Shown piece by piece: positions 36,901 through 47,340 of a stretch of 64,000 nt of DNA; position 1 is the stretch's first letter, and the number at the start of each line of letters is the position of its first letter. The DNA is from Pristionchus mayeri. Taxonomy: Eukaryota > Nematoda > Chromadorea > Rhabditida > Neodiplogasteridae. A program made the translations under genes and the position numbers. The DNA lies in assembly GCA_036245805.1 (NCBI GenBank), contig BTRK01000001.1:5084001-5148000 (forward strand). Reading direction: 5' to 3'. The notes below the pieces were generated by a model. It was not told the origin of the DNA, did no database searches, and worked only from the letters and a program-made list of their open reading frames with translations.

Positions 36901-39900
36901 AAAGATATTCAAACAATCTAAAAAGTTGGGAATCATATCTGTAGGACATTGTAGACATGACTAAGCAAAAACCAGATTTTTATATACAGTTCCTACGTAG
37001 TTATGAATCTCCAAAAAGTGGTCATGTGAAAAAATGATTTTCCATGCCCTGAGGGCAAATTTTGGAATATCCTTTCCATATTCACAGGATCACCTGGGAT
37101 CGCGATGAGGATCATTTTGGTGCTTTGCATGAGTCTCTAGCTGGTCTAGAAGCCGAGATCTGAATTTCAGACCCCTTTTTGCAGCAAGGCTGCAGCAAAC
37201 GTGCCGCCGCGCAGCAACCTCATAATTTTTTTCTGGGTAGGCCTCGGGCATGACTCCAACCACAGAAAGTGTGGTGAGTTGGAAAAAATCTATGTAAGAA
37301 TAAAGCCTGTTTGAAAAAGTGAAATTCGATTGCGTCATCACTACGCAATTAGTTATGAGGCACGTGATGACGCAATACTCGCATCGTATTCTTCTATTGG
37401 TTTGGTATATAGCGCCCCAACATCGAACTTGCTAAGTCAACGGTAGAAAAAGTTATATGAAAAATTCAAATCTTTCAATACTTTTGAGCGCTATTGTAGC
37501 TATTTACATGGGTTTGTAAACTGGTATGCATCGATCAGGTGACGAGATGGAGTCAGCCCCTACAGCGTACACGGTCGGAACGGCATTCTGAAATGCTTTG
37601 ACTGTATGAGAGGCACCTTCAAATTTAAATTATATGAGAGCCTCTCTGAGAGGATTCACCATAGGCCGTACAACGTAACATAGAGTTCTGATTTTAAGTT
37701 CTCCCTAGGGGTAACTTTTCACGTAGAGTTCGACAATCGACCTTAGGAAGCCGTATCTCTGACCCCTCATTTCCTGTGTCACGCGTCAACGGCGAGGTCA
37801 GTTTTTGTAAATCGTGAACGGCTACTCATTCGATTCCTCGTTCAAAATTACCCCTCAGTGCAAAATTTCGTTTTGATCGGCGTGAATATATGCATTGCTT
37901 TTAACCTCCGAACAATGCAGAATCATTGATTTTAGCATCTTCAGAGCGACAATTTTTTTTGAAATGCTGTAATTGGCCCTCAGAATGATTTATAATTTCG
38001 AAAAAACTTCTGTTGTGAATAGTAAAATGATTTTGAGCGCTCCAAAACTTATAATTTTGTCACTACAATCATGCAAAATGACCAACAAGTCAAAATTTTC
38101 AAATTGGAAAAACTGCTTCAATTTATGCTTGTGTCACCTCGTAACGTTGTAAAACACTCGCAAATAATAAAATACAGTTGTGAGGTACCAGGTTAATGGT
38201 ATTTATGGTCAAAGTAAAAAAATGGGTTTTTTCATGTTACATTGAGGATGTTGACTTTTCGAAACATCCCTAATGTTACTCTGATGTGTATTAATTTTTG
38301 CTAACTTTATGTTGTCCTTTTAAAAATATAATTTAAGATCATTCAGTGATTTTGCATGTAAGCGCGCATCCGAAAACTACGCATTAGAGATCTGGTTCGA
38401 AGACCTAACTGACCATTTTTACGCAGGACACTATTGAGAACGACTCTCCCAAAGGTAAGTATAGCACACAAAATTGGTTTAAGACAATACTATCAATATC
38501 TTAACAAGTAGAAATAAGCATCCGAGTGACCATTCGGATGTTTCGAAAAGTCAACATCCTCAACGCAACATGAAAAAAACCGATTTTTTTAATTTGGCCA
38601 TAAATACCATTAACCTGGTACCTCACAACTGTATTTCATTATTTGCGAGTGTTTTACAACGGTACGAGGTGACACAAGCATAAATTGAAGCAGTTTTTTC
38701 CAATTTGAAAATTTTGACTTGTTGGTCATTTTGCATGATTGTAGTGACAAAATTATAAGTTTTCTTGCGCTTTTTAATATTCACAACAGAAGTTATTTGG
38801 AAATTATAAATTATTCTGAGGGCCAATTACAGCATTTCAAAAAAAATCGTCGCTCTGAAGATGCTAAAATCAATTATTCTGCATTGTTCGGAGGTTAAAA
38901 GCAATGCATATATTCACGCCGATCAAAACGAAATTTTGCACTTAGGGGTAATTTTGAACAAGGAATCGAATGAAAAAGTTTATTTTGTACCTCTCACCGG
39001 AAAATTTTTCAGGGCGTCAATTTGGTCATAATTTTTTTCATAATATTTGCCATAATTTTTTTCACAGATGAGCTAGCTTTTCACTTCCAACAGTAAAAAT
39101 GCTTATCTCATCGAGATCTGTCAGAATTACTATACATGTACGAGGTTTGGAGTAGCCGTTCACGATTTACAAAAACTGACCTGACACAGGAAATGAGAGG
39201 CCAGAGATACGGCTTCCTAAGGTTGATTTTCGAACTCTACGTGAAAAGTTACCCCTAGGAAGAACTTAAAATCAGAACTCTATTTTTCGTTGTACGGCCT
39301 ATAGGTAGTCTTGCTTAGTTCTCTCAGATAGTCTCTCATATAACCTGTTACTATTTTAATGGACCTTCTTTATTTCCCAATCGTCTTAATTACAGCAGTA
39401 TAAGTAAAACGTAAAATTGCATCGAAACTAGGCTCGTTGAAATAATTCAATGAAATGACATAAATTACTACTTGAAACGTTCGCAATACTAACCGAGTAG
39501 TCTCCAAGGAAGTTAGAGAAGTAAATTGCCCCAGTAGTTGACATAATAGTCAGCTTGGTATCTGTACTGTGTGTAATGTTCCAGTCCTTCGCTTGAGTGA
39601 GATACAGCACTTTCGAATCGTAGTTCACTGGAAATTTCGAACATTAGAGTTCGAAATTCTAGACTCTTCATTCTGCACAGTCTATCGACCGGTCGAGCAA
39701 TGAGTGAGTGTAGAAACGATGATCCAATTACCCGATTTACAAATTCCATTAGATAATATGAAATGGAGCATGGAAAAATCATATTACAAGAAAATAATTA
39801 TTGCTACTGTATAATAGAAGTAGTGACACACAAAATGCTTCTACATTTTCGATATCTCTAGCCGTCTAGGCCGGTCATAGAGCGATCAGAATGAAGAGAA

Positions 39901-40779
39901 TATGTGTTGCGAAACCATTCCTATTAGGGATGAGGAAAGTGCTCTCGTTGTTTTTTATTAGAAAGTATGAGGAGGCGCACATCGACTCAATGTACTTGGA
40001 GCTGCACTTTCGCACCACGATTAGCCAAGTAATCACTATTTGCACTCACTCGCGCCCTTTTCCACAGCGTAGAATACGAATGAGGGATCCGGTGCTCCCT
40101 TGTTGCTCAGCCAGTATAGATCTGCACTCTCCTATAAATGCATATTATTTGAAAAAAAAACAAAAACCAAAAAAACAACAATGCATGCACTCAAACATAC
40201 CGGGAGCTCGTAGACTTTGCCCGGGGTGAGATCCGCGAGATCAGCCAAGCTGAAATCGTCATTTGAAGGTGGACTCACATGAAAAATTATTAAATTTAGT
40301 GTTTATTTTATGTATATAATGATCAAGTGTCCCTTTAATTAAAGCTCTAATATCGTTTTAAAATCTAAAAAGCACCTTCCGAACTCATTTCCGTTGTTAT
40401 TCTTCATGATGATATCTTTGTTCTGCGTAGGAGAGTACACTCGACAGCCGGCATAGCAACGGAAGGATGCCTCAGATAATTAGATACATCGACTAAGCCC
40501 GATGAGATGTACTTTGTAATATATATGGCATAAAATATATATGGCCTAAAAAATCACTGCACGTTGTGCTAATAAGAAAAAAGAAAAGGTGACGATGTGT
40601 ACAAGTCTAGAGATAAAGCAATTCTACGGTAGCGATCTCGTCCTCGTATCACCAGCCCAAATGCATACCAAGTTGCTTCCCTTGAGGTCCACGTCGTCGA
40701 TAACTTCCGAAGTCGCGAACGAAACACGAGATTCGACGATTGAAGCCCAGCATGAGAGAAGAAGAAACAGGGCAAGCAT
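33997..40779 (-). CDS. Secreted, GPI-anchored CUB-like protein (paralog 1)
   Basis: Twelve minus-strand exons join without frame error to 376 residues: 40669-40779, 40376-40470, 40201-40249, 40050-40131, 39494-39627, 37508-37587, 35937-36046, 35621-35671, 35364-35457, 35040-35126, 34777-34894, 33997-34116. A signal peptide (MLALFLLLSCWASIVES) is followed by an N-terminal domain with the Cys pair ASFRCYAGCRVYSP, a segment DPSFVFYAVEKGA, then the block YVGC. The second part has ADALTVSVNG, then LYGKNGDYSKTYDDVTSV and SKDRFALQID, the alternating pattern of CUB-like beta strands. The end, SASSLGMLAAIIMTTLALC, is a hydrophobic tail after small residues, as in GPI-anchor signals. The family label (nematode CUB-like) is inferred; C. 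elegans relatives include pathogen-induced secreted proteins. Introns carry four separate transposon insertions. Confidence 0.8.
34204..34634. mobile_element. G-run foldback element in the last intron of a CUB-like gene
   Basis: Flanked by CTAAACAAG at 34195-34203 and 34635-34643, a 9-bp duplication. It is about 100 bases shorter than the left-arm copy, with the loss at the centre of the palindrome. Confidence 0.82.
35773..35927. repeat. Short MITE in a CUB-like intron
   Basis: TTCCGAAATTGGGTGTAATT near 35780 and the inverted TTACGCCCATTTCCGAAACC near 35905 bracket about 150 bases; the inner ends continue with GGGCGTCTTTTGAATCATTT. Confidence 0.65.
36169..37496. mobile_element. Foldback element with CAGTAACGCTCAAAAGT ends
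   Basis: TA-flanked inverted ends and 650-base arms meeting near 36830. Internal blocks such as GCGTCATCACTACGCAAT and GCCCTGAGGGCA are shared with foldback elements 2 and 3 near 6.2-8.4 kb, so all belong to one extended Tc1-like foldback family. Confidence 0.82.
37631..39346. mobile_element. Foldback element of 1.7 kb
   Basis: TATATGAGAG at the left is inverted at 39337-39346, and the inner ATAGGCCGTACAACG block at 37661 returns inverted at about 39300. The centre is near 38485. It shares an intron with no coding sequence other than the CUB-like gene around it. Confidence 0.75.
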
Positions 40780-41747
40780 CACTGAAGACTACGAATTGAA
40801 AAGTAGCGAGTTAAAAAAGTAAATAGGGTATATCCTTTTTCGCGCAAAGGGCTGTGCCATCCAATCTAGTCTTTGCATCGATATTCATTAGAAAGTTCGC
40901 GAAAAATGTTTTGCATCAGAAAATGCCAGACGATAAGAGAGAGTGAGCATTGCTTGAGCCCTAGACTGGCCCTTTTCTTCGCCTTTCCTATTCTTATCAG
41001 TGATTCATGGCTTGCATTTGATTCGTTTGATCCGAAGTGGTGAGACATTTTATGGTTCGATTGTCATTCTATTGCTGGGGTAAGTCATCTAGTGTGATAT
41101 TTTGTGCATGGAGCCTCTGTTTCGCAAGACATTGCGTTCTCCATAGTTCGTGCTTCATTATCGGTCTAACTGACAGATCGGACGTAAAATGAATTGATAC
41201 TGTATTGCGAATCCATTCCAAATTTGTATTTAATAGTACACATATGAATGTGAAAATTGTAAAATAACTAATCGACGAGGATATCGAGGCAATGGCAACG
41301 TGAAAACTTAACCTTGCCTTCAGTCCTTCGTATATTTCAGATTGAATTAATTTTTAATTCATTCTATTATCTTTGTCTTGAACCCAATTGCTTGAAAAGG
41401 TTTCAAGGACTTTCATCGCATGCATTCATAATTTCCCAAGATTATACGCCCACTCCTTTTTTTTATTATTGATCAGTCACTCGCTTCTTCCCGTCCCATC
41501 ACCGAGGACATTGGATTATATCGAGGCACCTTTCAACATGCACCTTTTAAGATCGTGTGTTAAAAATGTGAGTCTATCATATCAGTTCTTTGATCTAAGA
41601 ACAATTTTATCTTTGCTGGGGAATCCGTTCTACTGAATATTTTTCACGCAATAGATTCGAATTTGATGAAACTCCAGTAAATACACGAAAAAATGCAGGA
41701 CGCAATAGCGCTAAACGGAAGATCCATAGGAAGGAAAGTGAAGTGAC
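40780..41747. other. Intergenic stretch with a decayed exon copy
   Basis: Upstream of CUB-like paralog 1. The segment 41520-41640 is a diverged copy of 41870-42000 (shared GTGTGT.AAAAATGTGA and CATGAC-type blocks) with stops in the frames, so a local duplication has decayed here. Confidence 0.4.
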
Positions 41748-42131
41748 TTATTTCTTGTCGGCAGCATTGCGAGCAGCGAGCATGGGCTGGCTTAATTCCT
41801 TCGTCTTCCAGAGATCAGAAACCCACTTTTGTATCAAAGATCAGTCGCTTTTCTCCTCTGGCCCGATCAAGGGAGCGTTTTCTATTGGGACATCGGCTCC
41901 ACTAAGCTTCATGTAACGTTTATTTTTTATGAGCGTGTGTGAAAAATGTGACCTTATCAAAGCGGTTTTTTGATGTATGGACGATTGTATCGCCATAATA
42001 TCACGGATCTCCTGTAAAAATGCAGGAAAATGAGAGCCCTTTGCGACAGAAAAAAATTTTGGGTCATGGATTTCGCTGAAAACAAAAGGATTGACCAAAG
42101 TGAGGATGGCGAACAAGCCTATCAACTTCAT
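41748..42131 (-). CDS. Small secreted protein, unidentified
   Basis: Starts with a clear signal peptide, MKLIGLFAILTLVNPFVFS, at 42131 and continues open for 96 codons to about 41844. A second block 41748-41825 behind an AAAAG acceptor reads WVSDLWKTKELSQP..ADKK and a stop, and may be the true last exon. The internal splice could not be fixed. The first exon and its upstream region are duplicated head to head at 43079 (+). Confidence 0.4.
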
Positions 42132-43196
42132 TTTTCAAAATTTGCATGTTTTGATCTACTACTTTGGAAAGCTGTAACTCGGTAAATTTTTGACCTGCAA
42201 GGACCGCATTTTTTCCAATCGATGTGCATTCAGGTCATCTACATATAAGTTCACTTATGCTAAGTGCAGAATTTACGTATTCACATTGTTTTGCTCAAAA
42301 AACATTTGTTTTGACGTTTGTTAAAAGAGGGGGCATATCAGCACTCAGTAGGTAGAACCTGAACTATATTTTTTGGGATGAAATACTTTTCGGCGCGTAT
42401 ATCGCTTTTGAATCATGCAAATTAACAAAGTAAGACTACTTTGCGATAGCTCTAGAGAAAGTCTTCAAGAATAACTCTGGGGTTCGAGACGCCAAAGTTG
42501 ACCGTTTTCGAGATACGGCGTGAAAACTAATTCAGTAGAACTCTGTGGAAGATGGAATGGCTCCCTCCACAGTAAATCTGTGAAAGTGCTTTTCACGCCG
42601 TATCTCGAAAACGGTCAACTTTGGCGTCTCGAACCCCAGAGTTATTCTTGAAGACATTCTCTAGAGCTATCGCAAAGTAGTCTTACTTTGTAAATTTGCA
42701 TAATTCAAAAGCGATATACGCGCCGAAAAGTATTTCATCCCAAAAAATATAGTTCAGATTCTACCTACTGAGTGCTGATATGATAAGCCCCCTCTTTTAA
42801 CAAACGAACTATGTACGTACCCGTATTCCGGGGCGGGGAATCCGAATCAATCATAAAAATCGTACCTTTCGAATCATAGAGGGTAGTTTCAGGTCAAAAA
42901 ATATGTTTTTTTGAGCAAAACAATGTGAATACGTAAATTCTGCACTTAGCATAAGTGAACTTATTTGTAGATGACCTGAATGCACATCGATTGGAAAAAA
43001 TGCGGTCCTTGTAGGTCAAAAATTTACCGAGTTACATCTTTCCAAAGTAGTAGATCAAAACATGCAAATTTTGAAAAATGAAGTTGATAGGCTTGTTCGC
43101 CATCCTCACTTTGGTCAATCCTTCTGTTTTCAACGAAATCCATGACCCAAATTTTTTTTCTGTCGCATCCATTCCTGCATTATTACAGGAGATCCG
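41990..43196. repeat. 1.2-kb inverted repeat of a promoter and first exon
   Basis: The signal-peptide exon at 42131 (-) reappears at 43079 (+) as ATGAAGTTGATAGGCTTGTT. The arms match through to a short centre near 42565, with CTCTGGGGTTCGAGACGCCA on both sides. The plus copy lacks several codons and is then out of frame. Confidence 0.75.
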
Positions 43197-43387
43197 TGAT
43201 ATATTTTCAAAAAGACACCTGGAAAAATAAATTTGACTATGCCAAACGGCGATCGAAATTTGGGTAATCGTTTATGCATCTTAGACATTCTTTCGCGCGG
43301 ATTAGCAGTGAGAGAATCGGGGAGATAAGAATACGACACGAAGAAATTCGATACGCACAGAATTATACAAAAGAACTGTAGTGATGA

Positions 43388-46300
43388 CTAATAGAGCAGC
43401 ACGGTGACAATGACTAATGCTAGGGCGGGAAGAACGCTCAGGGTGCTGCCAATGTTAGTTGACGTGGTGATGATAGGGTCGGAATAGCTTCCTGTAGGGT
43501 ATAATAATATGTAAGTAAAAAAATAAATATATTTTTAAAAATTGTATTGTTGCGACATTGTTACACGAACCAAAATCAAGCTGCATGGACCAGCTGCTGC
43601 CTGGCGATTGTCGATACCTGAAATGCAACTGGCTGATACAAAAAGACAGCGCGAAAGATATATAATTATGCAATACAGAATCCCAAGACAAGAATCCAGA
43701 TGATTCAAAAAAGTGACTCGGAATTTACAGATGATACCATGAAAGTAAGACGTTGAACGAAGACTTGTCATAATGTTCGTTGTAGGCGCCTTTGCCGACG
43801 AATCTACGATATGCCATCTTTATTGGCCTTGATTGTTTTTGAAATCCATCTCACAAAATTAACCTTTTACGATAGCTCTAAAAGCAAACACAGCATTCCA
43901 TAAAAATAGAGAGCGGGGAGACCTTTTCGAAATCAAATTACAAGGTCGGAACTTGATGTGCATCTGAAACATATCGCAATTTTAAAAACGATGTTGGGAA
44001 CTAATAACTTGTTTTGCAGACTGACTATAAAACGCACATAATTTCAACTGTGATCGAATTGGAGAATTGCGATAGGTTTCAGAACCGTTTCAAATATCGA
44101 AGCTTTTTTCCCTGCTTTTCCCGTCGAGAGAAAATCTGGCATCTTGCCAGGTCAAATTTAATTACATTTCGCTTTCTCACTTTTCCCCGACGAAAGGAAT
44201 ATTGTGCAAAACTTGAAAGTTTCAAGTGCTATTTTGAAATCCATACATCTCGAATAAACGAAACACACATGTTGTCGTGGCTGTTTAGGTCGAACTCGAT
44301 GCCCTCAACATTCGACTTGAGGTCGTACACTGCATCGATATCCAGCCTGCAAATGATAAATTGTCCAATTCTTTTTAATACACCTACTTTTTTCCATGCA
44401 ACTATACGAGGAGTTTTATGAGGATAATTATTTATTTATTAACAATTGTATTGAGCATACCTATCAGCAGCGAGTGTAAACTTGTCCACTACGTTGTCTA
44501 GGGTCGAGTAGTAATTCTGCGCGGTGTCAGAGAATGAGCAACCAAAGTAGCCTGAAAAGCTTAAAATATGATCATACTTTACTTATTTTTCTCTTTCATA
44601 CAGTGATCATTGCGTGCTTTCTAGAAAAAAAAATAAAATTCTGAATATATCAAACTGACCAGGGGAAGTGTATACCGTAGACAGGCCCGCGCCCTTCATT
44701 GGGTCTTTGGCTGAAAATTATAATTATGAATTGCTCACTTTATTTCACGCGTTATAATAATCTAGCTCATGTAAGAAGTAAGAGATTCGAGATTCGAAAT
44801 CCATATTATCACACCTTCGTTGCACTCACGCTCTCGACCGTCAAGTGATGGTAGAACGTAGAGAATGAAGGAATACATACACAAATTTCAAAAAAACTCA
44901 CCGCTTCTCTGGCTCACGGACACATTGTGCTGGCCTTCGAAGCCGAAATCTACTGTTACAACAGCAGTCGGAATGGCGGGCCAGCTTCGCTCAGCCATGT
45001 ACTGCGATCTGAGCACAATTTAGATTTTTCCTCCGAAAATGCCGAATATATTTTTTGCATTAATCTTTAGATAAGCGACTAGCTTACTGCAGCGTGTTCT
45101 TCATAATAATACATATAAAAGTGGTTCATATGCTCAGATTTTCTAGGATACTCCTTATATACTGCGATTAATTCACTAGATCATTCTTGATATTTTTATA
45201 TACCAACTAAACTGTAATGTGCTTATCCATCGACATTATCTCACCTCGCCTGGTACACAGGGCGGCATTTATCATCTCCGGCAGCGTCGAATCCAGTCGC
45301 GTAGATGCGAGGGTATCCGTCCTATACGATAAGTGAAAGATTAAATCACAATTTGAAACACCGCTAACGAGCCATTCTAATGCTCGATTATGATACACTG
45401 TGTGCCAAATTTATATACCAAATTTTTTTGTGTTTACCATACAACTATTATGCTAGTCTATTCGTGCTATTTCACAATTGCATTTTTTCAGTTCATGAGT
45501 TAGCCAAACATGGCATATGCTCATCGAAGCCACCTGATTATGGCATGTTACAGCTACAACGATACTTAAACTGTTTGACAACTAACAGGAAAAACTCCGG
45601 TGAATCCGTAGAATTCAACTGCCTCAAAGCTAGATAGGACGGTGAAATAGCGAGAGGTGCCACTGAATGAGATGCCCTTCGTCTGTTGTGGAGCGTAGAC
45701 GGGAACGCCGAAATTCGCTGAAAGTTTGATTATTTATTTATTTTTTTTATGTTTTGAAAATTACTATAAACATTTCGAACTCTAATAATTGCGATACTCA
45801 CGCGCTTGTATCTCGACGACGTAGAAAACGAAGGAAGGATTGGGCTCGCCTTTGTTCTCGAGGAAATAGTCGTCAGCAGGCTTAATTGTATTTATTGGAA
45901 TGCAACATTAGATTATAATAATTAATATTATTCGATCCAAAAACTATTCAAGCAATGTACTTTTAGCTCGAAACCAGCAGGCGCGGCCACATTAGTTGCA
46001 ACGATGGTTTTGAATCTGAACAGTTCTTGTTTATTGCTTTTTGTTTCAAAACCTACGTCACTACAGTCTGTCCATTCTGTGTGATCACGAGCTTATCTGA
46101 AGATCGATCAACATAGACTACGCATGTGTCCGTACACTTGAAATTGGCCTGAAATAGGTAATGGTAGAACAGAAGATTGAATACTGGCGAACTAGGCATA
46201 AAGGTTTTGATTCATCTCAAAAATCAATGACTGTTATTCGTCGATCTTAATTCTAAATTCGGTTTGTTTATTCTACACAACCTGCCAAACAATGTGAGAA

Positions 46301-46598
46301 TATGGAGAATAATGATACAAAAACCATTACTGAGCTGTCTATTGTTGAGTTGACGATTGAACACATACTTTATTCGTCCCGGTGATGTCAGGCGCTTGCA
46401 GCACTTGAGAAGAGGGAGATGTGACGAGCGCAATACATGAAATGTGAAAATAGTCAAGGACTACGTACTAGTATTGATAATTCGCAAATTAGAAGAGGAG
46501 CTCGCATATCGGCCTCACTCCCTCATTCATTATTGCTATCATTGAAACTTACTGAGGCTGAATAACGAGAATACTAGATTGACGAGAAGCCACAGCAT
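43388..46598 (-). CDS. Secreted, GPI-anchored CUB-like protein (paralog 2)
   Basis: Fourteen exons join cleanly to 374 residues: 46553-46598, 46369-46460, 46057-46148, 45961-46015, 45802-45880, 45587-45717, 45245-45321, 44902-45008, 44660-44710, 44461-44551, 44269-44346, 43729-43803, 43571-43617, 43388-43491. Signal peptide MLWLLVNLVFSLFSL; Cys pair FKCTDTCVVYVD; NPSFVFYVVE; GYFGCSF; a final CUB-like part with RFVGKGAYNEHYDKSS and SSWSMQLDF. It ends GSTLSVLPALALVIVTVLLY, a strong GPI-anchor-type tail, so an outer-surface location is likely. Exon phases match paralog 1 almost throughout; the last CUB segment has one extra intron. It is free of large insertions, and a hAT-like MITE lies directly before its start codon. 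Confidence 0.82.
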
Positions 46599-46607
46599 GA
46601 TGGCAAG

Positions 46608-46951
46608 TAGGGCGGCAAGAACGGATCACGGGTTGACCTTTTGACCCTCTAAAACGGTTCAGATACGGGTCGGCCAGACCCGTCAGATGCGGGTCAGACA
46701 CGGGTCAAGGGTGAGAGCGAGAAAGGAAGAGGAAGAGCGAGAGTGTGTGGTAAATGGAGAGAGCGCCGAGAGACGAGTCTCTCGGCGCTCTCTCCCTTTA
46801 TCGCACTCTCTCGCTCTTCCTCTTCCTTTCGAGAGGGAGTGAGAGCCGCTTCTAACCCGAAATTACGGGTTAGAAACGGGTCAGGGGCATAAGATCGGGT
46901 GACTCGGTGGTGAATAGCGCGGGTCACCCGTGACCCGTTCTTGCCGCCCTA
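46608..46951. mobile_element. hAT-like MITE at the start of CUB-like paralog 2
   Basis: TAGGGCGGCAAGAACGG at the left and the inverted copy ending GTTCTTGCCGCCCTA; flanked by the 8-bp direct repeat ATGGCAAG at 46600-46607 and 46952-46959. TAGGG ends and an 8-bp duplication are typical of hAT elements. The interior has long CTCTCTC/GAGAGAG arms. It lies about ten bases upstream of the ATG. Confidence 0.88.
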
Positions 46952-47340
46952 ATGGCAAGACTTTGATAGATCGGGCAGCGTTTTGAGCTTTATCACCTCT
47001 TATCAATGTTAGTTGTCTGTCGATCATTCGTTGCATACAAACAACACTGACAGACATTTGACATGGAACGAAAAATATGCGTGCTAATGCACGAGCTGAA
47101 CAAAGTTGAGCTGAAACTAAGCGCCTCACTCTGCTATCTTGGTGTTCACAAACATGCACAAGTTTTGATGCCTCACTACTTTGGTTCCATCGTGACACAT
47201 CGTAGGGTTGTACATATGATTACTGTCCGTTATTACCTTTGCAATTTTGGTTTACAAATTGCTGGAATGCTGGCGAAGACTTATGTTAGAATCGGTTTAT
47301 CGTTTGTTCATCACTACAATAGGATCGAGTGACTAGTTTT

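Noticed and set aside
46691..46927. Arg/Glu/Ser-rich minus-strand frame of 77 codons
   Set aside because: It is the low-complexity GAGAGAG interior of a hAT-like MITE.
47063..47332. Plus-strand frame of 89 codons between two CUB-like genes
   Set aside because: No splice context, family or signal peptide; likely the spacer between paralogs 2 and 3.
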